A stretch of DNA of 64,000 nt from Bacteroides pyogenes_A (GTDB lineage: Bacteria > Bacteroidota > Bacteroidia > Bacteroidales > Bacteroidaceae): NCBI RefSeq assembly GCF_048595595.1, contig NZ_CP184347.1; one strand, 5' to 3'. The notes under the pieces were generated by a model. The model worked only from the letters and a program-made list of their open reading frames with translations. It was not told the DNA's origin and made no database searches. The position numbers and the translations under genes are program-made. Positions 17,471 through 25,926 of this stretch are shown in pieces (position 1 is the stretch's first letter; every line of letters starts with the position of its first letter).

Positions 17471-18802
17471 ATGAAAAAACTGTTTATTCTAAAAATAGGG
17501 TTTGTTTTTCTGTGTTTTCAATGGGGAGAGCAAGTATTCGCCCAAGTAGCTTTTTATTTTGAGTCATTCAGGCAGGTAAAGATACAAGTTACTTTCCGAG
17601 ACTCATCATACCAAGCCGTGTTGGACGAATCGGGGGTGGGAACTATTCAAGTTCCCGCCTTGCTGTCTCCCGGATATGCCGTTTTATATGGGCCGCGCAG
17701 TATCAATTATTTCTATCTTATTCCGGGCGGGAAGCAGAGCATGAATAAATATGCTGACGGCCGTCTTGAGTTCGATGGAGATGGAAAAACTATTAATGAA
17801 TATTTAAACGGAAGATTCCTAAATACCTTGAATCTGAATTACGATCAGTCGGAGAGCGCTTTTTTGGAAGAATGGGAGCAGCTGCCGGATAGATTGCAAT
17901 CTCATCTTGACTCGCTTCCGCTGCCTGAGAGTTTTAAGCCGTTGGAGAGAAAGCGGCTGTATTATCAGGCTTGTAATATGCTTCAAGCTTATCCGCTTCA
18001 TCGTGCCAGAAAGCTGAAAACGAATGAGTACTCTCCCCAAGAAAACTATTACCGACAAGTGGAGAAAGCAATGAGGGAGGATGAGGAAGCCTACGAGTTG
18101 TGGGAATATCGGCAAACGTTTAAAAGTTATATCCGGTCATTAGCTGAAAAATTTACCGAAAACGAACCATTGGAGCAGTTGCGTTACGCATTGCATTATA
18201 TACAAGACTCTGTGAGGGATTCCCGACTCGCTGATTATCTGGTCCATACTTTTATGTACGGACATGTCAGAAATTTTGGGGCAAAAGATGTTGAAGAATT
18301 TCTGCCTGTCTATAAAGAGAAAGTGAACAATCTTTCCCGAAAAGCGGAGTTTGATGAAATTTATCAGAAGTTTTCGCGTCTGGCGAAAGGGAAGAAAGCA
18401 CCGGATTTTCGGTTTTCCGATATTAATGGAAAACAGGTTGCCCTTTCCGGTTTGTCGGGGAAATATGTTTATATAGATGTATGGGCTACATGGTGTGCTC
18501 CCTGTTGCCGGGAGCTTCCTTTACTGCAACAGTTGGAGGAAAGGTATAGAGAAAAGCCGATTCATTTTGTCGGTATTTCCATTGATGATGACGAGGCTGC
18601 TTGGAAGAGAAAGGTGAAAACCGATAATTTGGGAGGAGTTCAGTTGTATGCGGGCAAGAATCCTACATTTCGCAGCGATTATCAGATCTCTTTAATACCC
18701 CGTTTTATCCTGATCGATCCGGAAGGAAAAATAGTAGATGTAAAAATGTCCAGACCTTCTGAACCGAAGACTGTGGCTCTCTTGGACTCTTTATTTCAAT
18801 AA
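17471..18802 (+). CDS. TlpA-like thioredoxin-fold protein
   Basis: 443 residues with a signal peptide. The N-terminal half (about 25-120) is a beta-rich, DUF4369-like region and a helical middle follows. The C-terminal thioredoxin domain carries the CxxC redox site in WATWCAPCCREL and continues to FVGISIDDDEAAW and a cis-Pro-type region (SLIPRFILID). It is exported, and in Bacteroidetes such proteins often end SusCD operons, where they may reduce or handle an iron- or thiol-linked cargo. Its stop codon lies inside a perfect inverted repeat that serves as terminator. Confidence 0.85.
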   Translation: MKKLFILKIGFVFLCFQWGEQVFAQVAFYFESFRQVKIQVTFRDSSYQAVLDESGVGTIQVPALLSPGYAVLYGPRSINYFYLIPGGKQSMNKYADGRLEFDGDGKTINEYLNGRFLNTLNLNYDQSESAFLEEWEQLPDRLQSHLDSLPLPESFKPLERKRLYYQACNMLQAYPLHRARKLKTNEYSPQENYYRQVEKAMREDEEAYELWEYRQTFKSYIRSLAEKFTENEPLEQLRYALHYIQDSVRDSRLADYLVHTFMYGHVRNFGAKDVEEFLPVYKEKVNNLSRKAEFDEIYQKFSRLAKGKKAPDFRFSDINGKQVALSGLSGKYVYIDVWATWCAPCCRELPLLQQLEERYREKPIHFVGISIDDDEAAWKRKVKTDNLGGVQLYAGKNPTFRSDYQISLIPRFILIDPEGKIVDVKMSRPSEPKTVALLDSLFQ

Positions 18803-18812
18803 AGAGTCCAAG
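18781..18812 (+). terminator. Perfect 15-bp inverted repeat overlapping the tlpA-like stop
   Basis: Arms 18781-18795 and 18798-18812 are exact complements with a 2-base centre, and the TAA stop lies inside the right arm. A weak T-rich stretch (gcttttctcc) follows. Likely terminator of the SusCD operon, shared with coding sequence. Confidence 0.7.
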
Positions 18813-18879
18813 AGGCTTTTCTCCTGCGGGGGATTGAAAAAAAGGGCTCTTTTATGTTCATATCTTCCTGCCTTGTTGA

Positions 18880-19012
18880 CCATATATACTCACGATGCTG
18901 GCCATATATGCTCACCGCGCTGGCCATATATGCTCATCTATGCTGACCATATATACTCACCGTGCTATCCATATATACTCACCGTGCTATCCATATATAC
19001 TCACATGCCCCC
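18880..19012 (-). repeat. 22-bp array A (minus orientation)
   Basis: Six units of ccatatatactcaccgtgct plus two bases start at 18880, 18902, 18924, 18947, 18969 and 18991 (steps 22, 22, 23, 22, 22). Its reverse complement differs by only about three bases in 22 from the units of array B (36271-36402), so it is the same dispersed family. It sits in the 770-bp gap between the SusCD operon and metK. Confidence 0.9.
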
Positions 19013-19079
19013 ATGTATACTTCGCACACATCCCCCATCCCGACAGCAAAAAGTGTATCCGCCTATACCCGACAAACGC

Positions 19080-19240
19080 CTGTCTGCCTGACTGTATAGT
19101 TTTCTGCTTCCTACAGCCTTAGCATCTAAAACATCATATATTGCTGTCTGCCTGACTGTATAGCTCTCTGCTTCCTCGTCAGCGACTAAATGATAGAGGC
19201 ACAAGCCAGCTGTCTGTCTGACTGTATAGCTTTCTTCTTC
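19080..19240. repeat. Three-copy repeat, 64-66 bp period
   Basis: A conserved segment of about 33 bases (ctgtctgcctgactgtatag plus tctgcttcct) occurs at 19080, 19144 and 19210. The 31-33 bases between copies differ. The alternation of constant and variable parts resembles a CRISPR, but the repeat is not palindromic and no cas genes or leader are near. It is best grouped with the other 66-bp arrays. Confidence 0.75.
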
Positions 19241-19385
19241 TTGCATGTTGCAGTCCCGCACGGCATAGCCGGTGTACCATCGAACAAGAATATTCTTCCC
19301 ATCGGCTACTGCAAAAATATCGGAAATATAGATAAGAAGTGTGTATATTGGGGGCGAATATGTGTGTGTTTTGTGCGATTCTCCT

Positions 19386-19393
19386 TATCTTTG
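19386..19393 (+). promoter_or_regulatory. Putative -7 box (TATCTTTG) for metK
   Basis: Matches TAnnTTTG about 185 bases before the metK start. No SAM riboswitch fold was recognised in the leader between. Confidence 0.5.
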
Positions 19394-19576
19394 TCCCCCG
19401 AAATGAAAGTGTGGATAGATTTGAGCAGCTTGCAACCACCGAAAAAAATGCTAAAACACGATTATTTACTCCCGTTTTTCAGTGATTTATTGCAATATGC
19501 TCTTCTCTTCTTCCCCTCTTGCATTCCTTATTATTGATTTTTTTTAACGAGGAGTTTATAAACTAAAAAAGAAGAT

Positions 19577-20869
19577 ATGGGATACTTATTTACATCCGAA
19601 TCGGTGTCGGAAGGACACCCCGATAAGGTAGCCGATCAGATATCGGATGCCGTGCTTGACAAGCTGTTGGCTTACGACCCCAGCTCGAAAGTAGCTTGCG
19701 AAACACTGGTAACGACCGGACAGGTAGTGCTGGCGGGTGAAGTGAAAACAAAAGCATACGTCGACCTGCAACTCATTGCGCGTGAGGTGATCAGAAAAAT
19801 CGGTTACACCAAAGGCGAATATATGTTCGAAAGCAACTCTTGCGGCGTGCTTTCGGCCATCCACGAGCAAAGCCCCGACATCAACCGCGGCGTAGAACGT
19901 CAGGACCCGATGGAACAGGGAGCGGGCGATCAGGGGATGATGTTCGGCTATGCGACGAACGAAACCGAAAACTACATGCCGCTTTCGCTCGATCTGGCTC
20001 ACCGCATCCTGCTGGCTTTGGCCGATATCCGTCGCGAAGGCAGGGAGATGACTTATCTTCGCCCCGACGCAAAGAGTCAGGTGACGATTGAATACGACGA
20101 CAACGGTACGCCCGTGCGCATCGACACCATTGTGGTGTCTACGCAGCACGACGACTTCATACAGCCTGCCGATGATTCGGAAGCTGCCGCGCTGAAAGCC
20201 GACGAAGAGATGCTGGCCGTGATTCGTCGCGACGTGATCGAGGTGCTCATGCCCCGCGTCATCGCTTCCATTCATCACGACAAAGTGCTGGCGCTGTTCA
20301 ACGACCGCATCACGTACCACGTGAACCCTACCGGTAAGTTCGTTATCGGTGGTCCTCACGGAGATACCGGATTGACAGGGCGCAAGATCATCGTCGACAC
20401 ATACGGAGGCAAGGGCGCGCACGGAGGCGGAGCGTTCTCGGGCAAAGACCCCAGCAAGGTAGACCGCTCGGCAGCCTATGCCGCACGCCACATTGCCAAG
20501 AACATGGTAGCTGCCGGCGTGGCAGACGAGATGCTGGTTCAGGTGAGCTATGCCATCGGTGTGGCACGCCCCATCAACATATTCGTAGATACTTACGGAC
20601 GCAGTCACGTGAAAATGACCGACGGCGAGATAGCCCGTAAGATCGACCAACTGTTCGACCTTCGCCCGAAGGCCATCGAAGAGCGTCTGAAACTCCGCAA
20701 CCCCATCTATCAGGAGACGGCGGCTTACGGACACATGGGACGCGAGCCTCAGGTGGTGACGAAGAAATTCGCCTCACGCTATGAGGGAGCTAAAACTGTG
20801 GAAGTGGAACTCTTCACATGGGAGAAGCTCGATTATGTAGATAAAATCAAAGCCGCTTTCGGCTTATAA
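19577..20869 (+). CDS. metK: S-adenosylmethionine synthetase
   Basis: 430 residues. It makes SAM from methionine and ATP. The signatures are EGHPDKVADQISDAVLD near residues 12-28 (ATP and metal binding), GAGDQGMMFGYA near 115-126, and the glycine-rich GGGAFSGKDPSKVDRSAAY loop near 285. The length, somewhat over 400, is the Bacteroidetes form. It is monocistronic as far as can be seen, with repeat-filled DNA upstream and a terminator hairpin 45 bases downstream. Confidence 0.95.
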   Translation: MGYLFTSESVSEGHPDKVADQISDAVLDKLLAYDPSSKVACETLVTTGQVVLAGEVKTKAYVDLQLIAREVIRKIGYTKGEYMFESNSCGVLSAIHEQSPDINRGVERQDPMEQGAGDQGMMFGYATNETENYMPLSLDLAHRILLALADIRREGREMTYLRPDAKSQVTIEYDDNGTPVRIDTIVVSTQHDDFIQPADDSEAAALKADEEMLAVIRRDVIEVLMPRVIASIHHDKVLALFNDRITYHVNPTGKFVIGGPHGDTGLTGRKIIVDTYGGKGAHGGGAFSGKDPSKVDRSAAYAARHIAKNMVAAGVADEMLVQVSYAIGVARPINIFVDTYGRSHVKMTDGEIARKIDQLFDLRPKAIEERLKLRNPIYQETAAYGHMGREPQVVTKKFASRYEGAKTVEVELFTWEKLDYVDKIKAAFGL

Positions 20870-20913
20870 ATTAAATTCGTTTAGCGATTGATTGTTGTTA
20901 TCATATAAATATT

Positions 20914-20964
20914 GAAAATCCGTAGCTTTGCTCCTGACCGGGAGTAAGGTTGCGGATTTTTTTT
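20914..20964 (+). terminator. metK terminator, overlapping a promoter-like box
   Basis: Outer stem aaaatccg / cggatttt with an inner ctcc / ggag hairpin, followed by a run of eight T. The box tagctttg (20923-20930, TAnnTTTG) is embedded in it and may start the next gene's transcript. Confidence 0.7.
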
Positions 20965-21048
20965 GATTAGGCGGATTGCAGGCAAAAGGCTTTTGTTCGT
21001 TTTCCGTCGCAGAAGTAAAAATTAAGGTAAAAAGAAAAAAGTTTCAAG

Positions 21049-22455
21049 ATGAAAAAAACATTGTTATTAGCATTCGTATGTGCCGCATTGGCGGCTTGTG
21101 GAAAAGACGATCCCATCGATTTGCCCAAACCCGCGCCGGAGCAGCAGAAGGAGTCCGGCAACTCGGAAAACTCCGATTCCGATAATCCCACCCCCAATCC
21201 CGACCAACCGGATTCCGGGCAGCCTGATCCGGCTCCAACCGTGACGAAGGAAGAGATGGCGACTTATTTCGGTTTCGGATACGAGGATGTAAATACGGCT
21301 ATTGCACGTACCTGCATAGCAAAGGGAGTTCGGAAGATAGGCGATAAGAACATCGAAGTCACCAAAGTAGAGGTGAAGAGCAAAGACGAAACAGCAGGCT
21401 CGTTCGTGCTGTATCTGGAAGGTAAAGTGAACGATAAGGCTTTCGATACGACATTGACGTTCGACGGATTCAACAAGCGTCCGGATAATTACAATATGGG
21501 AAAGCGTGTGCAAGGTAAGTGGAAAGCCGGGGTAGACAAATACGCCAAATTCGATCTGGACTATCTGCTGCGCGAAAAAAAGACCGATAAGTTTACCGCC
21601 CAATACCTTAGCGAGGCGATAGAATTCTATTCCACCGACTTCGACGGGAAGGCCTTCTACTACACGGAAGAAGACATCAGGAAGTCTGTGATATCGGATA
21701 TGAAATACAACTCGAATGGGGGAGGAGAAATCTCTTTCAACCTGACTTACAGCGGGGCAAAAAGTGATTCTCCCATCCGCCTCAGTATAGATAAAAACAT
21801 TTACTACGCTGGAAAAGTGACGGTTGATGCTGATTTTGCGAAAGGATTGTATGTGAAAGGAGTAGAGAAAAACTATGCGCTGTTTGGTGGACGAGCTATT
21901 AGATATGATGAAAAGTTGTACGCTGTTCAATGTGTAGGAGCGAATAATGCTAATGAATCGGAGGGTAAGCTCACCCTCGATTTCAAATTAATGTCTGTGC
22001 ATGGAGACGGAGGAGCACTTGCTATTTTCTCCAAAGAAGTTGGTGGCTTCAAGCTGCTGAAAGATTTGAAAGATGAATTGGTTCCTCTGTTCAATACCGA
22101 TGTACAAGAGGTGATGAAGAAATATGTGGATATCAATACACCCGTTGGCGATGTGAAAGAAAAAATTAAGGCCAAGATTGAGAATTGGATAATGAAAGTG
22201 AATTTCAGCATTAAAAGAGAAGGGCAATGGTATGACCTTGTTTGGGATAGTGATCTTAGATTACTCATAGGAGAAGTAGGACAGGTGATGGATATATATT
22301 TGGAGCGACCAAAGTTTGAGCTGGTTTCCGCTTCTTTAAAAGATGAAGCAAGAAAGATGCTATACCTTGGCATTAAGCTTCTATATGCCAATGAAACATC
22401 ATTGAGCGATAATAATGTCGTTTTTACATTACCGATACACATTCCTTCAAAGTAA
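21049..22455 (+). CDS. Lipoprotein of unknown function
   Basis: 468 residues. Lipobox LAAC (Cys17) is followed by an acidic, Pro/Asn/Ser-rich linker (about 20-65, with DSDNPTPNPDQPDSG) that would hold the folded part away from the membrane. The body is beta-rich with many KxTxxV strands, and a short hydrophobic helix lies near 325. No known catalytic motif is seen and the family is not recognised. It stands alone between the metK terminator and its own strong terminator at 22488. Confidence 0.75.
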   Translation: MKKTLLLAFVCAALAACGKDDPIDLPKPAPEQQKESGNSENSDSDNPTPNPDQPDSGQPDPAPTVTKEEMATYFGFGYEDVNTAIARTCIAKGVRKIGDKNIEVTKVEVKSKDETAGSFVLYLEGKVNDKAFDTTLTFDGFNKRPDNYNMGKRVQGKWKAGVDKYAKFDLDYLLREKKTDKFTAQYLSEAIEFYSTDFDGKAFYYTEEDIRKSVISDMKYNSNGGGEISFNLTYSGAKSDSPIRLSIDKNIYYAGKVTVDADFAKGLYVKGVEKNYALFGGRAIRYDEKLYAVQCVGANNANESEGKLTLDFKLMSVHGDGGALAIFSKEVGGFKLLKDLKDELVPLFNTDVQEVMKKYVDINTPVGDVKEKIKAKIENWIMKVNFSIKREGQWYDLVWDSDLRLLIGEVGQVMDIYLERPKFELVSASLKDEARKMLYLGIKLLYANETSLSDNNVVFTLPIHIPSK

Positions 22456-22487
22456 AGCTACGCATTTTTAGCTGTAATCATTTAATC

Positions 22488-22525
22488 AAAATCCCCCGCT
22501 CCACCCGGACAGAGCGGGGGATTTT
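22488..22525. terminator. Strong bidirectional terminator
   Basis: Arms aaaatcccccgctc and gagcgggggatttt around a 10-base loop, with A and T tracts on both sides. Confidence 0.9.
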
Positions 22526-22870
22526 CCGTATATCGACGTCGCGGTTCTGAAAAACATTTGTGCTCTTAGCTGCTGATGCCGTCGGGCATTTTTCCGTATA
22601 TCGGCCTCACAGCTCTCGTTTTCGCAGGTGAAGAATGTCGATGCGCTTGCATAGGGGAATGCTTTCCTAATCTGGCAAAGTGCTTCCACAAGTGCTCTCT
22701 CTCATAAGAAGCTAAGAGCGATTTGTAAAGGGGATTCTTCTCAAATATTCTTAGAGTCTCCTAATGGAGAACATCGGCAAGCAATGCACCTGCGTTAGGT
22801 TCTTCCCAAATATCCTTAAAGCCTCTTTCATTGGTGTCGTTGTAAGAGTGTAAGAGCCGTTGGTAAAGGA
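22522..22870. repeat. Decayed repeats with about 65-68-bp steps
   Basis: ttttccgtatatcg recurs at about 22522 and 22590 (step 68), and caaatat-cttaaagcctc-like text at 22742 and 22807 (step 65). taagagc-gtt-gtaaagg is at 22713 and 22851. Only parts of the units are alike, as expected for old arrays. No gene was recognised here. Confidence 0.5.
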
Positions 22871-22930
22871 GAGGTACGGCTCTCTGCCTGAAAAGTCGTA
22901 TTTGGATATAACGTTGTTTGGCATCATCAG

Positions 22931-23215
22931 GTTGAGGTTGATGCGAGGGGCCCCTGCACCGATGTGTTCGATGAGTTGACGGTCTTTGGTCATCAGGTTG
23001 AGGTTGATGTGAGGGACCCCTGCACCGATGTGTTCGATGAGTTGACGGTCTTTGGTCATCGGGTTGAGGTTGATGTGAGGGACGCCTGCACCGATGTGTT
23101 CGATAAGTTGACGGTCTTTGGTCATCGGGTTGAGGTTGATGCGAGGGATGCCTGCACTGATGTGTTCGATGAGTTGACGTCTTTGGTCGTCAGACTCAGG
23201 TTCATATAAGGAGGG
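22931..23215. repeat. 66-bp tandem array before the LOG gene
   Basis: Four good copies and one partial copy. gttgaggttgatg starts at 22931, 22997, 23063 and 23129, exact steps of 66, and a degraded copy ends near 23205. Whole units are conserved (ctgcaccgatgtgttcgat, gagttgacggtctttggtca). Read on the minus strand they give a 22-residue periodic frame with QLIEHIGAGVPHINLNP, again because 66 is divisible by three. Confidence 0.9.
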
Positions 23216-23342
23216 GCAAGGAATTAGTATCCACGTCACCTATCCACCAGTTGCCGTTTTGTTCAGGTTCATGTAAGGCGAGGCAAAGAATGTGTTGCAA
23301 TCATATTCTTGCATCGAGTGCGGATAATCGCCCGTTTTTTTG

Positions 23343-23350
23343 TACTTTTG
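23343..23350 (+). promoter_or_regulatory. Putative -7 box (TACTTTTG)
   Basis: Matches TAnnTTTG 35 bases before the ATG at 23385. It supports that start over the upstream in-frame codon at 23340. Confidence 0.5.
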
Positions 23351-23384
23351 CCTGCGAGTAAGAACATTAAACCCAGAGGAAGCA

Positions 23385-23972
23385 ATGAATCAGATTAACT
23401 CCGTATGCGTATATAGCGCCTCCAGTACCCGGATAGACCCCATATATTTCGAAGCCGCCGAATCCCTCGGCCGTTTGCTTGGCGAGCAACAAATCCGCCT
23501 GATAAACGGTGCGGGATCCATCGGGCTGATGAGGGCAGTGGCGGATGCCGCGCTTGCCGCCGGAGGGGCGGTGACGGGAGTGATCCCTCACTTCATGGTA
23601 GAGCAGGGCTGGCACCATACGGGGCTCACCGAGCTTATCGAGGTGGAGTCGATGCACGAGCGCAAGCAGAAGATGGCAGACCTGAGCAATGGGGTTATCG
23701 CCCTGCCGGGAGGATGCGGAACGCTGGAGGAACTGCTCGAGGTGATTACATGGAAGCAACTGGGGCTATATCTTTACCCCGTAGTGATACTCAACACCAA
23801 CGGCTTCTTCGACCCCCTGCTCGAAATGCTCGAACGGGCTATCGACCAAAGTTTCATGCGCCGCCAGCACGGCGATATATGGAAAGTGGCGAAAACACCC
23901 GAAGAGGCTGTCGATCTGCTGTATCGCACTTCGCTCTGGGATGTCTCCATCCGTAAATTCGCAGCTTTATGA
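23385..23972 (+). CDS. LOG-family nucleoside 5'-monophosphate phosphoribohydrolase
   Basis: 195 residues from ATG 23385. The lysine-decarboxylase-like LOG fold shows INGAGSIGLMRAVADAAL near residues 40-57 and the catalytic PGGCGTLEEL motif near 113-122, with the conserved Arg/Glu set. Family members release the free base from cytokinin or other nucleoside monophosphates; the bacterial substrate is not certain. The stop overlaps the next start by four bases (ATGA), so it is translationally coupled to the DUF4271 gene. Confidence 0.88.
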   Translation: MNQINSVCVYSASSTRIDPIYFEAAESLGRLLGEQQIRLINGAGSIGLMRAVADAALAAGGAVTGVIPHFMVEQGWHHTGLTELIEVESMHERKQKMADLSNGVIALPGGCGTLEELLEVITWKQLGLYLYPVVILNTNGFFDPLLEMLERAIDQSFMRRQHGDIWKVAKTPEEAVDLLYRTSLWDVSIRKFAAL

Positions 23973-24775
23973 GAGAAGGAATGCCGGATACGCTGCCTCT
24001 GTTCTATCGCGACAGGTTTGTTTCGACAGATACGTTGCGGCTGACCGAATATAAGTCGGTGCAGGAGCGTAATCCCGGCTTTGAGGGTACACCCCTCCCT
24101 TATTCTCTTCGCATGGATGATAACGTGGCTCTGATATTGCTCGCTTGTTTTTTTCTCACTTCCGTGGCTTTGGCCCGAGGGAAGAAATTCCTTACCCAGC
24201 AAATAAATGCTTTTCTGCTGCATCGCGAGCGAACCAGTATTTTCGATACCTCGACAGCGGCCGAAGTGCGTTACCTAATCGTATTGGTGGCGCAAACCTG
24301 TGTGTTGGCGGGCGTGTCTCTCCTTAATTATTTCCACATCGTGCGTCCGGTTTTGCCGGAGCGCATTCCGCCGCTTTTGCTGCTGGGCGTCTATGTCGGC
24401 ATTTGTTTGGCTTATTTTCTGGCAAAGTGGGTGATCTACATGTTTCTGGGATGGATATTTTTTGACAAAAATAAAACGGGGGTCTGGCTGGAGTCTTATT
24501 TTACTCTTGTTTATTACCTTGGATTCGCTCTTTTTCCGTATGTTCTCTTTCTGGTTTATTTCGAATTAAGTCTTTTCAAATTGGTCATTTTCGGGACGAT
24601 TATCTTCTTTTTTACTAAAATATTGATGCTTTATAAGTGGATAAAGCTTTTTTCTCGTCAAATCACCGATGTTTTCCTTTTAATTTTGTACTTTTGCGCT
24701 CTAGAAATTATGCCCTGTTTGTTACTCTATCAGAGCATGATACACATTAACGATTTATTGCTAATAAAATTTTAG
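23969..24775 (+). CDS. DUF4271 membrane protein
   Basis: 268 residues. A soluble N-terminal part of about 50 residues is followed by six or seven membrane segments (about 50-65, 95-115, 130-150, 150-170, 180-200, 200-220, 235-255), with no catalytic motif. DUF4271 is a Bacteroidetes-specific family that usually precedes hemD, as here. The start is the ATG overlapping the LOG stop; the ATG at 24113 (MDDNVALI) is an alternative that would drop the soluble part. The GWIFFDKNKTGVWLESY loop is the most conserved-looking stretch. Confidence 0.68.
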   Translation: MREGMPDTLPLFYRDRFVSTDTLRLTEYKSVQERNPGFEGTPLPYSLRMDDNVALILLACFFLTSVALARGKKFLTQQINAFLLHRERTSIFDTSTAAEVRYLIVLVAQTCVLAGVSLLNYFHIVRPVLPERIPPLLLLGVYVGICLAYFLAKWVIYMFLGWIFFDKNKTGVWLESYFTLVYYLGFALFPYVLFLVYFELSLFKLVIFGTIIFFFTKILMLYKWIKLFSRQITDVFLLILYFCALEIMPCLLLYQSMIHINDLLLIKF

Positions 24776-24779
24776 GACG

Positions 24780-25526
24780 TTGAAAATTAAGAAAGTATTA
24801 GTCTCGCAGCCTAAGCCTGCGTCAGAGAAGTCTCCCTATTATGACATTGCGGAGAAGTATGGCGTAAAAATCGATTTCCGGCCGTTTATTAAGGTTGAAA
24901 GCCTTTCGGCTAAAGAATTCCGGCAACAGAAGATTTCAATTCTCGATCACACTGCCGTTATTTTTTCATCCCGCCATGCGATCGACCATTTCTTTCATTT
25001 GTGCGGGGAGTTGCGGATTACTATTCCGGAAACGATGAAATATTTCTGCGTGACCGAAGCTGTCGCATTGTATATCCAGAAATACGTCCAGTATCGCAAG
25101 CGGAAAATCTTCTTCGGAAACACCGGGAAGATTGAGGACTTGGTGCCTTCCATTGTAAAACACAAAACGGAGAAATACCTCGTTCCGATGTCGGATGTAC
25201 ACAACGACGATGTGAAGAATCTGCTGAGCAAGCACCACATCACTCATACCGAAGCGGTGATGTATCGCACGGTGAGCAATGATTTCGCGCCCGATGAGGA
25301 GTTCGATTACGACATGCTGGTGTTTTTCAGCCCGTCCGGAGTGACTTCGCTGAAGAAGAACTTCCCCGACTTCGACCAGAAAGATATCAAAATCGGTACG
25401 TTCGGGTCCACTACCGCTCAGGCTGTGCGCGACGCCGGACTTCGTCTGGATCTTGAAGCGCCTACCGTGAAGGCTCCTTCGATGACTGCCGCATTGGATA
25501 TGTTTATCAAGGAAAACAATAAATAA
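24780..25526 (+). CDS. hemD: Uroporphyrinogen-III synthase (HemD) family protein
   Basis: 248 residues from TTG 24780; no ATG precedes the conserved KIKKVLVSQPKP. The two-lobed HemD fold is recognisable from VIFSSRHAIDHFF near 60, YFCVTEAVALYI, and VFFSPSGVTSLKKNF near 182 with GTFGSTTAQAVRDAGLRL near 203. The enzyme cyclises hydroxymethylbilane for haem and sirohaem synthesis. Many Bacteroides lack parts of that pathway, so the physiological role may differ. It is followed 16 bases later by rnpA. Confidence 0.85.
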   Translation: MKIKKVLVSQPKPASEKSPYYDIAEKYGVKIDFRPFIKVESLSAKEFRQQKISILDHTAVIFSSRHAIDHFFHLCGELRITIPETMKYFCVTEAVALYIQKYVQYRKRKIFFGNTGKIEDLVPSIVKHKTEKYLVPMSDVHNDDVKNLLSKHHITHTEAVMYRTVSNDFAPDEEFDYDMLVFFSPSGVTSLKKNFPDFDQKDIKIGTFGSTTAQAVRDAGLRLDLEAPTVKAPSMTAALDMFIKENNK

Positions 25527-25542
25527 GTTTACTAAAAACTCA

Positions 25543-25926
25543 GTGTATACTTTGCGTAAAGCCGAAAGGCTGAATAGTAAGATTTTAATCGGAAAGATGT
25601 TCGAAAGCGGTATTTCCAAGTCGTTTTCCATCTTTCCGATACGGATTGTATATATGCCGCTCGAAGAAGCGAAGGAACCGGCCTCGATACTGATCAGCGT
25701 GTCGAAGCGGAAGTTCAAACGGGCGGTGCATCGCAACCGCGTGAAGCGGCAGATACGCGAAGCTTACCGGAAGAACAAGCACTTGCTGACGGACGAATTG
25801 CTGCGCCGCGGACAGTGTCTCGCCATTGCCTTTATCTATTTGTCGGATGAGCTTCCGGCTAATTGCGAGCTGGAGGAGAAGATGAAAACGGCGCTTTTGC
25901 GCATTTCCGAAACGCTTCCCGAATGA
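25543..25926 (+). CDS. rnpA: Ribonuclease P protein component
   Basis: 127 residues from GTG 25543 (YTLRKAERL fits the family opening). The RNA-binding signature is RKFKRAVHRNRVKRQIREAYR near residues 52-72. It joins the RNase P RNA to mature tRNA 5' ends. The stop overlaps the yidD start (ATGA), the usual rnpA-yidD coupling. No rpmH or yidC is present here. Confidence 0.92.
   Translation: MYTLRKAERLNSKILIGKMFESGISKSFSIFPIRIVYMPLEEAKEPASILISVSKRKFKRAVHRNRVKRQIREAYRKNKHLLTDELLRRGQCLAIAFIYLSDELPANCELEEKMKTALLRISETLPE

Noticed and set aside
19080..19240. Second CRISPR array
   Set aside because: Three 33-bp constant blocks with about 32-bp variable blocks, but the repeat is not CRISPR-like, differs from the 29217 repeat, and the 66-bp period matches the non-CRISPR arrays.
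19394..19576. SAM riboswitch in the metK leader
   Set aside because: Expected by analogy with other metK genes, but no SAM-I or SAM-II core or fitting pairing was recognised.
22751..23239. 162-residue minus-strand frame with QLIEHIGAG repeats
   Set aside because: Again explained by the 66-bp array. The plus strand is also open over part of it, and nothing outside the repeat looks like protein.
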